Shown: piece by piece, positions 50,474 to 61,553 of the stretch | Numbering within the stretch: the stretch's first letter is position 1 | Layout: the number at the start of each line of letters is the position of its first letter | Assembly (NCBI RefSeq): GCF_003073045.1 | Contig: NC_037590.1 | Coordinates: 27,740,449-27,804,448 of the forward strand | Length of the DNA: 64,000 nucleotides | Direction: 5' to 3' | Source: Pomacea canaliculata | Taxonomy: Eukaryota > Mollusca > Gastropoda > Architaenioglossa > Ampullariidae | The notes under the pieces: model-generated | The model's database searches: none | What the model was told of the DNA's origin: nothing | The model's input: the letters and a program-made list of their open reading frames with translations, nothing else | Made by a program: the position numbers and the translations under genes

Positions 50474-51669
50474 TGTCGCGTAAACGCGGTCGGGCGCCGC
50501 AAGACTCGCTCTCTCACAGACGCACTCACAATCGCACAGACAAACAATCCAACGCCCGTCGCGAGCAACAAAGCCAATCACTCCTCAGTGAACATAAAAC
50601 ACGTGCACGAAGTTACACTACAAGACTAAAGTTTATTGGCGGCCGCAGAATGCAACCACCAACCCAACAAAGAAAGAAAAATACACATATATAAAACGAA
50701 AAACAACAACAAAGGAAAAGAAAAAGAGAACCCCACAGGTAGATCGCGGCGTCACGCCCTCGTCTACTGTCAAGCACACAGTCCTCGCGGCTTGAATCTC
50801 TGGGTTTCACCAACAGTCCGCTGACACCTCGGCGCAGGTCTGTTCGCACGCAGGTACACGTAGTTGGCTGGCCGACGGCAGTCCGTTAGTCCTCCGTCTG
50901 TCTGTTTGCTGCTTCATCCCACTAGGTTTAGTGAGCGGGTGTTTGAGCCTGCATAAAGTGGTGTGCATGAACAAAGTACTCTACGGACATGCATATAACA
51001 TCACAAGGCTGGCCTCTCAAGCGTCCTTTGTGCCAAAACCAACAACAGCTTCGTCTGCTGTGACAGACGCAATTGCAACTTTACCTACACAAAGAGAATG
51101 CCCTGATAAAGACTACCCAAATAAAGATCCCACAAAAATATAGATACACCACATAAGTCTATACAACAATCTCTCAGCCTCAGTCGCTCACGCACTTCTC
51201 ACACTTGCGCACCGGCCGGCCAGCCATTAGCCTGAAACACCCAATCGGCTCGTGACGCGTTGATTCTGCCGCACGCAGAAAACGCAGGAGAGAACGAAAC
51301 TTCTGCCCAGACCCGTACCACACACCACTCCGGCGAAATGCATCAACAGCAGAGCCCCGAGCACACTCGTGTCTTCCGGCACCGAATTCTTCCTCGTTCT
51401 GCCCACCCGACCCTGGGCTTTCCAAAACCAGAGTTCAGGTCTAACCAGGGGGAGAGGAAAACAATCACCATTCCCCCGCTAATAGGGTCTCCGCCCCCTG
51501 TCCCGTCAGGACCCGCAAAGAAAAAACCCCACCAGGTATCATCCTGAGTTCTGGTGTACCCCAATGCGGACCCATTACCTCCTGACCCGATCAAGTGACC
51601 AGCCACACCGACCCCCTCCTCCCCGGGCACACACCTCTCAAACAACGCTGCGGCAGGCAACACGCGACA
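50474..51669 (+). mobile_element. Solo LTR of a retrotransposon
   Basis: A 1,196-bp block present in unit B but absent from the aligned site in unit A (GCTTGGTGGTATAATAAATA). It begins TG and ends CA as part of inverted termini TGTCGCGT and ACGCGACA. It is flanked by a perfect 5-bp duplication GGCAT (50469-50473, 51670-51674). TG...CA ends plus a 5-bp duplication are diagnostic of LTR-element insertion. A TATA-like TATATAAAA (50688-50696) and AATAAA (51120-51125) in the same direction suggest plus orientation. No internal region or second LTR is present, so it is a solo LTR, a fossil of Gypsy-like or related type. Perfect duplications suggest a fairly young insertion, after the unit duplication. 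Confidence 0.8.
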
Positions 51670-52706
51670 GGCATAATGAATAGCAAGCAAGACTTTTAGA
51701 CATTTTAGCGAATTTAGAGATGCAGAAAAAAGGGTGTTTGAAAGGTGTAAGTTCGCAAACTTCACTTATACACAGACACATACACATACTCACATACATA
51801 AGGCCAAATACACATATTTAGTTTACACTCAGACAAATGCACACGCAGCTCTAGCACACAGACAAACAACCGTGTGTATTCATCTCTGTGCATCCATGAG
51901 TGAAGATGACAGCAATTGATTTTAACCGGAAAACCGCCAGAAGTGTGTCTATGAGATAAAAGTATTGCACACAGTTGTACAGGTTCTTTTTTTTTTCTTG
52001 GGATATGTCCGTGCGTGTGATCAGCAGTGTCAAAGTTCAAACTGTATGTTTGGAAAAGATAGTAAACACAAACTGTATTTTACAAAGTGTCAGAAAGTGT
52101 CATTGGACGCGGTTTAGACTTTTATGCAATGGCTTTGAGTTCTCCTCACAAACACACACAGGTCAACAACAGACGTTAGGATTGTTTGTTGTTATTTACA
52201 CGTTGTATAAGCCAGAGTATAAGCCAGTAGGAAATCTGGGACCGTCTGTTTATACAGTAAGTGTTGTTGTTGTTTTTTGACACCACAAATTTGACCTGTC
52301 TGATCGTTGATATTTGTAGGCTCATCCCTACAATTTGGACTCAAGACTTATATTTTTTGGTATAATCGTCATAATCATAAAATTAATATTTCTTCACCCT
52401 TTCTTTCTGTTTCCCTTGATTCCCATAGCATCTCCTTCCTATATGCAACTTTTTCTTCGTCAACTTTGTTGTTGTACGGTTGATTGTCGGTTCTTTCTAG
52501 TCGTTCACTTGCAGCAAAAATCATGGAATATTAGAAACATGTTTTTTAATCTCTCTAGTACCTTACATTATTAGTGTGCTAATATTTTCAGTTTTACTAA
52601 TATTTCTGAGAAGCATTATTTTGCTAATGTGGTAAACGTACACCAACCATACATACATACATCAATTTTACTGTCTTTTATATCTTTAATATCGTTTTTA
52701 TAAGTC

Positions 52707-52712
52707 TTTATT
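52707..52712 (-). terminator. Poly(A) signal, copy C
   Basis: AATAAA on the minus strand about 120 nt past the stop codon. Confidence 0.6.
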
Positions 52713-52832
52713 TATGACCCAAGAATATTCGTCACTATAAACAGTGAAAATCCGTTAGTACAAGTTGTGGAGTCCACCAAGCATCATTTAAAGGTCAAAG
52801 CAAGATGAGATGTCGTGTGATGACAACACCAG

Positions 52833-53740
52833 TCATTCGTGCGAGAGAAAGTCACAGATCGTGCTGCAGTCTATATCTGCAGGTATATCGCGCACGTTTG
52901 TAGACAGGCAAAATTTCTCCCGTAATTCAGGGCAACATTCGAGCACGATCTCACACAAGTATGTTGGTGTACCGACGCCCATCTTCTTCTTGTGCGCATC
53001 TGGAGAACATAACAAGGGACACGTGCATAGAATATAAAATAATCAACATAAGCAAGGTTATGACACCCACAGATAAATACTGATGGCTTTATCTACAAAT
53101 GATCCCACCCCACCCGTTTACAAATAGTGTTACAGCAAAACTGTGTTTATAGCCCTTAACCATTATGTTCCCCGAAATTCTCGGCTGAACGCATGCAGCA
53201 AGTTCAAATCCCAGCTGGTTAACCTATTAGAGTATTGTCATAAAAAGTTGAGTTTTAACACATTATAAAGCCCTCGACTGCTTAAGACAAATAGAAATCT
53301 TCAGATATTTCATTGTACACATGACTTTCTGTCCTGAACATGACTCTTATGAATAATGCTGCTGCGGCTGCTGTGCTAGTGATAATGAAGAAGCAAGGGA
53401 TGGGGGCAGGAGGAGACTATACTATTGTTATGCTTGCTAACTTCCAAGAAGTTGCAAACTGGGTTTGATGGCTTTAGTATGCAGTTTTCAATAATTTTCC
53501 GAAATAAGGCAGTTGGAAATTAGTTCAGCTACGTATGTTTTCCTTAAAAATTTTACTATTAAGAAAAATATGTAAGTGATAAAAATATATAAAAATAAAT
53601 AGTTAAATACCCAAGATTTGGTAGACTTCAAAGTCAAGAGGGGCATAAAGTTGTCTCCTCCCAACCGTCATCGCTCGGGTGTCCTGGCGGGTGGCCAGCG
53701 TGAAGACCAACAACAGGGCAAGAACAGTCTTCAGTTGCAT
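52833..53740 (-). CDS. Secreted Cys-rich peptide precursor, copy C
   Basis: Exon 1, 53740-53611 (130 nt, phase 1), has signal MQLKTVLALLLVFTLATR and a pro-region ending QLYAPLDFEVYQIL. Intron 611 bp, close in sequence to that of B. Exon 2, 52999-52833, starts DAHKKKM. Six cysteines, C-x5-CC-x7-C-x13-C-x3-C, and it ends FLSHE before the stop. Precursor 98 residues. Compared with B, the mature residues between the cysteines differ at most positions (VIAHQ/EIVLE, PEYWEKS/PELREKF), whereas the acceptor side of the intron and the 3' UTR are essentially identical. TATA box at 53828-53834; AATAAA at 52707-52712. It looks intact. Function unknown. Confidence 0.78.
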
Positions 53741-53827
53741 CGTGACCTTTAAACTCTCAACCTTTCGTCAAGCAGCTGTCAGCAAGAAGTGACAATGAGT
53801 GATAAGATGTGTGGCAGACAATGGCCG

Positions 53828-53834
53828 TTTTATA
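53828..53834 (-). promoter_or_regulatory. TATA box, copy C
   Basis: TATAAAA, its downstream end 88 bp upstream of the ATG, as in copies A and B. Confidence 0.75.
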
Positions 53835-54752
53835 GTCTTCTTTTCTTTTCAGCTCAAGGTAGTGACGAGCATTTCACAACCGCGATGTTGTGTAGTTGCA
53901 CACTTGGTATGTGCGTGCGTGTACCTATGTGTATATGTCTGTGTGAATATATCTGTATGTCTGCTACAGTGCGTGTGTGCGTGAGAGCTAGACTTCCCAG
54001 ATCTTAGTTCAGGATTGAAGCGAAGCAAGTAACTGTGTGTCTGTGAGATAGAAATGAAAAAAAGTATCTAGGAAGACGGTACAAGCGATCAGGGAAATCT
54101 GCTGAACCCAAACCATCCTGACATTTATTTTTTTACGAGTTGTCAGCATCAGTGAAGAGAGATCGAATCCTGCATCTCGGTAAGGACACGCTAGTCTTAC
54201 TAACGACAGGAACAGGCACTAACTGATGTTGTGTCCTCATAGCAACATCACCAGCCTGTGCACTTGAACACTGAACACGTGTCACCATGCAGCATCAGCC
54301 TCAGCATCTTCTCGCACACAGGAAGCAGCAAGGACGATGTCTCTTCCTCCAAGGCCTTGCTGTCGTCATCCACAGGTTTCTAGATGACTCTAGGAATCTT
54401 TGACTCCGGCTATAAGAACTTATCATAAGTATCAATTCGGCTTTTTTTAAATAATAATATCAAACAAGGTTTTTAGACACTTTATTCAATTTAGATATAC
54501 AGAAAAGAGTGTGTAAAACGTGTAAGCTCGCAAACTTCACACTTACAGCACACAGATACATATTCATACAGATACTCAAATACATATGGACACATATATA
54601 TCTGTGGTTCACACTCAGACCTGTAAATGAAAACAAATGCACACGCAGCTCTAGCAGACAAACATCCGTGTGTATTCATTTCTATGCGTTCATGAGTGAA
54701 GATGACAATTTTTTTAAACCGGAAAACCGCCAGAAGTGTGTCTATGAGATAA

Positions 54753-56295
54753 AAGTTCAAGAAACCGAACTGAAGATGGCCAAGGACAAAGGGATGGACT
54801 GTCATTGTTCACCTCCTCATCGCCCTGACATTTTTTCTGCTCTTGGTCGTCTAAACTGCACCACGGGACAGGAAATGATGTTATCTTCATATCTTCGAAG
54901 TTACAGTAACTGAATGATCTATAGTGTGCTGAATTCAAAGAGTTTTTTTTATAAAAAAAACAAGGGCAATGAATATTCTGCAAAAGTGAGATTGTAAATC
55001 TTTGTCTAAACTCCGGTAATATGTTGGATGTCCTGCATGTGGCGCCACAATGTCAATGCCAATCAGCTTGCAGCAACAGATTTATTTATCTTTGTATTCA
55101 CATGACAATAACAGGAAATGCGGCATCATTTTCTGGACACCTCCAGCATCCAACTAGTGACTTAGAAAGTAGAAACAATTGTTTCTGACTTGCTTTAATT
55201 TGTTAATTAAGGAATAAAGGAATTTCCTGCACAATCATGACATACAAGACCATTCCACTGAAGTCCAAAACTTGACTAAGTGACACAGCCATGATGTTTA
55301 TCTTTACCAGAGGAGGAGGCCAGTAGCTGGCCATATTCCACGACCAATACACGGGGCAGGTTTTCAATCAATTTTGCAGTTGTCCAGTTTCTTGGCAGAA
55401 AGGAAAAAAGGATTTTATCTGGTGGCCTATAGAAAAGGTGTCAAAGTATAGTCATGCTTGACTTTAAGTCAGGACTGACATTGTGTCAAATTATCAATGA
55501 TAGTGGAATATGGCAGATTTCAGATGTTGCAGCCATTGCTACAAAATAAAATTGGGATACATGTATCTACTTAATATTTTTAATACAAGAATTCAGCTTG
55601 GTCCTGGTCATCCTTGTCTGACTTTGGGAGCCACTGTTTCAGAAAGGATATTTGTGTTTGTTAATAGATGCCACAGATTATTACACAATGTATCGTGGCT
55701 TTAGAAAAGGCATAAACCTACCTACTGTTGGCATGGCCTTCAGAAATCTGTATTTATAAATGAAATTTTTGCTATAAGAATAAGGAAGTTCAAGGCTTTG
55801 TCAACTCTCGGTTCTACTAATAGCAAATGTAACCACTTCTTTTCACAACCTAATTTCCTGTAAATGGTTGTGGTTATTTAACACATCACATAGTTTTACC
55901 CAAAAGTTTTTACTTAATGGACAATGCCATATGTTCAAGCATTGAAATAATATTCTTGGAAATCTTGTTTCAGTACTGTGTTAAAGCACAGAAAGCACTA
56001 AGCAAAGAAATAAAAGAAATTCTATTCACTCCTCTTTTCCTCCCCCTAAACATGGACATAAACAAAATCATCAACCACATGAAACTGTGAATCGTTCCTT
56101 AACATTTATGTTGAGCCAAATGACAGACAAGTCGAAGAATAAGTTTATTTATCATTTTGGTTAGAGATGTTTGTTATTACTTTAATGGTTACTAAACCTT
56201 TGCAAGAAAAAGTTCACACAGTCAGGGAAACAAAGTCAACTGAGAACATTTCCGATTTTCTTTGATGAAGCAGCATTCATCAGCACTTCTCAGGT
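54753..56295. other. 3' side of unit D, no supported gene
   Basis: Sequence beyond the end of unit C homology. AT-rich, with no recognisable exon; short frames at 54714-54983 and 55510-55704 lack motifs. Confidence 0.45.
56144..56149 (-). terminator. Putative poly(A) signal, copy D
   Basis: AATAAA on the minus strand about 150 nt past the stop codon of copy D. Confidence 0.4.
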
Positions 56296-56884
56296 CTAGA
56301 TGTCCAGGCAAAAATCCCTGCCATCAATAACCAGTTGCCCAAACATGTCACACAAATGTTTCAGCATTCCTTGTCGCATTGTCTTTTTGGACACATCTGG
56401 AAAACAAAAAAAAATAATTAAAAAAACAACAACACTGGTATAGACAGATGGTAATGACACACGGCATACTGACAGTTCAAGCAAGGACACACTTTACTAA
56501 CTGGTGTCTATGGTTTAATTGAGTGAGTTTAGCTTAATACTAAATAAATGTCTCTTACAGAATTTAGTTGGTCTAAACGGATGTAGCATGAATACAAAAA
56601 TAATTCGAAATTCAAACTTCAGACTTTAACTATTGATTTTAATGGTGTATTGATATATTTTAAGAAGAAAGAAGATTGTATTACTCAATGGAAAATATAA
56701 ACAAATACATAATACACAAATAAAAAATAAATACAAACAAAAGTTAGAAATAAATACCCAAGAGTTGGTAGGGATCAAAGTCACGCGGAGCATAAAGCTG
56801 TCCGTCAACAGCCATCTCTCGGGTGTCCAGGCGGGTGGCCAGCGTGAAGACCAACAACAGGGCAAGAACAGTTTTCAGTTGCAT
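56296..56884 (-). CDS. Divergent member of the peptide family, copy D
   Basis: Exon 1, 56884-56758 (127 nt, phase 1, one codon shorter than the others), encodes the same signal peptide MQLKTVLALLLVFTLATR and a diverged pro-region (DGQLYAPRDFDPYQLL). Intron 361 bp. Exon 2, 56396-56296, follows a TTTTTGTTTTCCAG acceptor and starts DVSKK. The mature part is only 28 residues with two cysteines spaced C-x13-C (HLCDMFGQL to DFCLDI). Precursor 75 residues. Homology upstream of the ATG stops just short of where the other copies carry TATAAAA. A putative AATAAA lies at 56144-56149. It could be a sub-functionalised peptide gene with its own promoter, or one decaying after loss of the shared promoter. 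Confidence 0.62.
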
Positions 56885-56968
56885 CGTGACCTTTAAACTC
56901 TCAACCTCTCGTTAAGCAGCTGTCACCAAGAAGTGACAATGAGTGATAAGATGTGTGCCAGACAATAG

Positions 56969-58297
56969 TTCAGGACTTGTCCTCTGAATAGTGTCTCACC
57001 CTCTGAAATCCAAGCAGCTCGAGCTAAAACATGACAGCGAGAGCTGCGGTCTGCACCAGCTATATCCGTTAGTCGGCCTTCGCCACATCCGTTTCGGAAT
57101 CCAAAATCAATTTCTTTGAAAGAGTTGATGAGCAGTAACAAATTTACAGACATTAAATTCCATGACGCAGCATAGTGATCTTGTGTCCGTGTATGTGTGT
57201 CAGTGCGTGCGTACGTGTGAGCGAGCGAGAGCAGAAAATGTTTCGTTGTTGCCAGACGATGAGAGTATTTCCATGATTACAATGCAAGTGTCCTGTCTCG
57301 AGTCGCTGGACAGCTCGTTGTATTATGGGACAGGAAGTGACACAAAACCAAAGTCAGGGCCATGCAAAATTTTAATTCTTCCGATTACTTAAGTTGTAAT
57401 CATACATCTATATCAAAAAAAAAAAAAAAAATCCCTGTCCCAGAGTCAGTTTATCACAGCCTGATGACATTCAATCCGTGGTCAGGACTGCTAACAAGAT
57501 TGCAGGCCTTTCACAAAGACCATTAGGGTATCTATACAACAGGGGTGTGGGGACAGGTGACAGTATTATCACAGGCCCCTCTCACCCGCTACACCACTAC
57601 CCTTGGCCGCGGATGGAAACATAAGGTCTCCAAGAAGAATACTTTTTTTTACCAAGGGATAAAGGATTGGCAAATAAACCTCATTTCTTATCCATGGCAT
57701 GTAACATTAATTACCCAAATATGAGACATAGAGACTAATTATGATATTGAGATAATGTGATATACAGCTTCTTTTTTTTTTTTTTTTTTTTGAGGCGCTT
57801 TCAGCCTACCTTTGATAGGGGGACAAGTACTCTCTTCATCAACTTTATTTAATAACTATCTTAGAAGGCACCGGAAAACGTGGCGACACGATGATAGGCC
57901 TAATTATTCTTTCCATTGTTCTGTGTATCTGCTGTTTGAGATAATTAAAACATATAAACAACAGTGGGAGCAGCAGCGTCTGCAAGTATAGGTATGACTA
58001 TCAGTATTTATTAAGTGGCACCCATCACCATGTAGAATTCCTAGTGCAATGTCACTTGGCTGATAAATAACTTCTTCTCTTGTATACTGACCTCAAAGAG
58101 TAGCTAGAATTTGTTTTTTAAACAATTTGAAAATATTTAATTGAACATTTAAATACTACCGTGCTTTTAGACTAATAGTAAGCATTAAAATAAAATGTTT
58201 ATTGCATTTTAATCATTTTTAATAGAAAAGACATGACAAACAAGCTGGTTTCTGAAGATAACATTTAAAGTTTGAGCTGCGATGACACGCATCCTTC
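56969..58297. other. Intergenic between the peptide array and the LINE
   Basis: Unique upstream sequence of copy D, then a region with an A-run (about 57414-57430) and a T-run (about 57773-57791). The sequence between the two homopolymers may be an old retroelement fragment, but I cannot name it. No gene is supported. Confidence 0.4.
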
Positions 58298-58312
58298 CTT
58301 GTTTGCTTATCT
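58298..58312. repeat. LINE target-site duplication, 3' side
   Basis: CTTGTTTGCTTATCT, identical to 61539-61553. The last bases overlap the LINE's TATC-type tail, so the true duplication may be 13-15 bp. Confidence 0.85.
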
Positions 58313-58331
58313 ATCTATTCCTCTTTGTGCA

Positions 58332-60508
58332 TCAGGTTGCACATAAGGCCTCAACCAGAGTCCGCCACCGATGTCGATCGGCTGAAACACGCTCTAGGTG
58401 ACCCCATGTCCAGCCCTTTCCTTTCATCTCCCTTTCCACTGTTCTTCTCCAAGTTTCCTTTGGGCGGCCTCGTTTTCTTCGGCCGTCTGGAGTCCATCGT
58501 AGGGCGACTCTGGAAAGGTCTGCTGTCTGCTGGCGGAGCACATGTCCAATCCATCGCCAACGCCTTCGTTGAACCTGCGTGGTGATGGACTCGGTTTCAC
58601 TTCTTCGGTGGAGTTCTTCGTTGGTGATGGTGTTTGGCCAAAAGATGTTAAGTATGCGCCTGAGCATCTGTTTTGGAAGACGTCAAGCTTGTTACTGATG
58701 GTTTTGGTCATCTTCCAAGATTCTGATCCGTAAAGGAGGGTGCTGATCACATTTGACTTGAAGATTCTCAGCTTGATCTTCTGGCTGATGTTTTTTGCCT
58801 TCCATGTGCTCCTGAGTGAGGCAAAGGCCTGACTGGCTTTCGCCAGTCGGGCTCGAATCTCCACCTCCGCATCCCCAGTGTTTGACATTTTGGACCCAAG
58901 ATAGGTGAAACTGTCAACTTCCTCAATCTCTTCTCCATTTAGTTTGATGCTGTCTTGGACTCTGGCGTTCACTCTCATACTGTTAGTCTTTTTTGTGCTG
59001 ACCTTCAAGCCAAGGTTTCCAGCTGTTTCTGAGAAGGCCTTTGTTTTTTCCTGCATGTCTTGGTGGCGGTGTGACAGCAGGGCAATGTCATCAGCAAAGT
59101 CCAAGTCTTCCAGTGCTGTTGTTGCTGTCATAGTCATGGTCCATCTGAGCCCTCTCCTCTCGCTGTCGGTGGAAGTCTTCATGATCCAGTCCATGGCCAG
59201 GATGAAGAGGAACGGCGACAGAATGCAGCCCTGCTTCACCCCGGTACTGACGTTGAAGGGGTCTGTGAGCTCCGTGTCACAGACAACCTGGGATTTGAAA
59301 TCGCTGTACAGCATTGCAATGACCTGAACAAGTTTTGCAGGGACTCCGTAATGCCTCAGGATCTTCCATAAGGACTCGCGGTGGATGCTGTCAAAAGCCT
59401 TCTCCAGGTCGATGAAATTGATGTACAGCGGTGTGTTCCATTCGTTGCTCTGCTCCAGAATCTGTCGCAGAATGAAGATGTGTTCGGAGCAGGATCGCCC
59501 AGGGCGAAATCCTGCTTGCTGTGGTCGGAGGTCTTTCTCAAGAGTTGCCGTCAGTCTTGACAAAACAATCTTGCTGAAGACCTTGCTGGTGAGGGAAAGA
59601 AGTGTTATGCCCCTCCAATTATTGCAGTCTCCAAGATCTCCTTTCTTGGGTAACTTGAAGATGAGCCCTGTCTTCCACGCAACAGGGACCTGCCCTGATT
59701 CCCAAATTTGCCTGAAGATTTCAGTCAGCTTGGGAGCTGTCACATTTATATCTGCTTTCAACATCTCTGCTGTTATTCCATCTGCCCCTGGTGCTTTGCC
59801 ACTCTTCATTGTCTTGACTGCTGCTGTCACTTCTTCCAGGCTTGGTGGGTCTGTGCAGATGTCAAGGTCTATAGCTGCTGGCTGGATGTCTGCAAGCTGA
59901 GGGGGATCTGGTCTGTTCAGAACTGACTCAAAATGTTCCCTCCAGCGCTGTAGTTTTCCTGCCTCTCCCTCGACGACATTACCGTTCACGTCTTTCACTG
60001 GCACATCACTGTTCTTAAACCCGTTGTTTAGCTGTTTGTTTATCTTGTACAGTGTCTTCAGGTCATTTTTACTTGCTGCATTTTCTGCTTCATCTGCCAG
60101 TTTCTCTATGTGATATCTTTTGTCGGTTCTTGTCATCCTCTTTACCTCTTTGTTCAGTTTTGCATATCTTTGTCTGTGTTGTTCCTTCAGGCGTTCAGAT
60201 CTGGTGCTGTTGATTCTTTGTTTGGCTGACTTTCTCTCTTCTATCTTCTTCCATGTCTCTTCTCTGATCCACTGTTCTTTCTTTTTCCGTTGGAAGCCCA
60301 GTATTTTCTCTCCTGATTCCTGTAAGACTCGATTGAAGTCGTCTAAGGTCATCTCTTGTTGGTCTCCTAGTGCCTGGAACCTGTTCTTTACTTCAATAGC
60401 AAAGGCCCTTTCGGTGGCTGGATTTTTTAGTTTGCCGGAGTCCACTCTCTGCTGACGTGCCTGTTTTCCTCGTGATCGACGCAGCTTCAGAGAAACTGTG
60501 GCTATCAC
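58332..60508 (-). CDS. LINE reverse transcriptase region
   Basis: Continues the LINE protein. RT motifs in order: SGKAPGADGITAEML, a KTGLIFKLPKKGD strand, FRPGRSCSEHI, INFIDLEKAFDSIHRE (catalytic Asp), KQGCILSPFLF and FADDIALLSHR (the FADD form of the YxDD box, about 59080-59100). Then comes thumb-like sequence (FTYLGSKMSN, LLYGSESWKM). Near 58665 the frame shifts; the C-terminal part (ILNIFWPNTITNEEL, RRWRWIGHVLRQ, KRGRPKETWRRTVE) runs in the next frame to a stop at 58332. One missing C explains the shift (TGCTCAGG for TGCCTCAGG). All catalytic residues are present. Confidence 0.88.
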
Positions 60509-61230
60509 AAGAGTGTGGTCACTGGCAATGTCTGCTCCTCTGTAGGCTCTAACATCTTGAAGTGAGCTCCTCCATTTTCGGTTGATGATGACATGGTCTA
60601 TCTGGTTCTTTGTGATCCCATCTGGTGATGTCCATGTTGCCTTGTGGATGTCTTTGTGTGGAAGAGTGTGCCTCCAATCAGTAGGTTGTTTTCTTCACAA
60701 AAGTCTGCCAGTCTCTCTCCGTTGTCATTGATGGTTCCGATTCCATGTTTGCCCATGACATGCTCCCTGCAGGTGTTGTCACTTCCCACCTTGGCATTGA
60801 GATCGCCGATGATGAGCAACATGTCGTGGGCTGGAACGCTTTCTGAGGCTGCCTGGAGCTGATCGTAAAAAGCATCCTTGTCTTCTGCCTCAGAGTCATT
60901 TGTTGGTGCATAGCAGGCTAGCACTGTCAGCTTGGTGTACTTGGAATGGAATCTTGCTCTCAAAAGCCTGGGTCCATAAGGCTTCCATTCCAGCAGTGCC
61001 TTTTCCGTTTTCTTGTTGAGGAGTAGAGCTACTCCTTCAGAGTGCTGAGCGTCTGATCTTCCTGAGAACAAGATGGTATGTCCTGACGCTAGTCTCCTCT
61101 TTCCCGTGCCGGTCCATCTGACCTCACTGACTCCCAGGATGTCCAAGTTGTAGTTGTCAAACTCCTTGACTAATTGGAGCATCCTGCCAGTCTGGTACAA
61201 GGTCTGGACGTTCCAGCACCCCACCCTCAA
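60509..61230 (-). CDS. LINE APE endonuclease region
   Basis: N-terminal part of the LINE polyprotein. Visible motifs in order: VGCWNVQTLYQTGRM (the conserved Asn strand), SEVRWTGTG (catalytic Glu), CYAPTNDSEAED, IIGDLNAKVGSD (the GDxN motif) and, past a single-base frame break near 60645, ADIASDHTLV (the SDH motif at about 60520-60540). It nicks target DNA to prime reverse transcription. The break looks like loss of one C (CTCTTCC where CTCTTCCC is expected). The true start codon is not certain; a 5' leader is open in another frame. Confidence 0.82.
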
Positions 61231-61499
61231 CTTCTGCCTCGGCCTTCAGTAAATCCGCTGTCGGGGCGCCAGCTCCCTTTCGGGTTTGGCTGTCGTCCGT
61301 CATTAGTCCAGTCTCCTGGTGTGCTTCATTACCTTCGCCATCTGTGACGAGTTCTCTGGTTTTAGTTTCTGTAACAGGATTTTTTTTACATGGTGGGGTT
61401 GTTAGCCCTACCACAACCTATTTTACCTCTAGGTGAGGTGTCCACCTTAGTCGCCTCTTACGACATGCCTGGCTGGATGGCAGGGACCCTATTCTTGCA

Positions 61500-61518
61500 A
61501 TGCTTGCTAGGCAAGCAT
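61500..61518 (-). repeat. Hairpin in LINE 5' region
   Basis: ATGCTTGC, loop TAG, GCAAGCAT: perfect 8-bp stem close to the LINE 5' end. Confidence 0.8.
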
Positions 61519-61538
61519 ACCCCGGGGTCCCACAGGGG

Positions 61539-61553
61539 CTTGTTTGCTTATCT
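61539..61553. repeat. LINE target-site duplication, 5' side
   Basis: CTTGTTTGCTTATCT, identical to 58298-58312. Confidence 0.85.

Larger units (their letters stand above)
45480..56968 (-). repeat. Head-to-tail array of four peptide-gene units (A-D)
   Basis: Large segmental tandem duplication. Approximate units: A 45480-47896, B 47897-51974 (of which 1.2 kb is an inserted LTR), C 51975-54752, D 54753-56968. Units A, B and C match along promoter, both exons, 3' region and far flank (for example CAAAGTTCAAACTGTATGTT at about 45548, 47954 and 52030). B and C are closest. D keeps only exon 1, about 85 bp upstream of it and traces around exon 2. Each unit carries one minus-strand gene. Other open frames shared by the units shift frame between copies and are not coding. 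Confidence 0.88.
58311..61538 (-). mobile_element. Near full-length RTE-like LINE (3.2 kb)
   Basis: Non-LTR retrotransposon on the minus strand. In order: 5' region beginning CCCCTGTGGGACCCCGGGGT, an APE-type endonuclease (about 61230-60500), reverse transcriptase (60400-58750), a C-terminal RRWRWIGHVLRQ region, and a short ATAG-type tail. Length and layout fit the RTE group (RTE, RTEX or Proto2-like; exact clade not resolved). A 15-bp duplication flanks it, so it is a recent, essentially full-length insertion. Two single-base frame breaks interrupt it: one between endonuclease and RT near 60645, and one near 58665 before the C-terminal region. Confidence 0.9.

Noticed and set aside
45506-52280. 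Plus-strand frames repeated in units A-C (QQQTLGLFVVIYTL end)
   Set aside because: The frame is not kept among the copies; similarity reflects DNA duplication, not protein constraint.
58905-60455. Long plus-strand frames opposite the LINE
   Set aside because: Antisense shadows of the reverse transcriptase.
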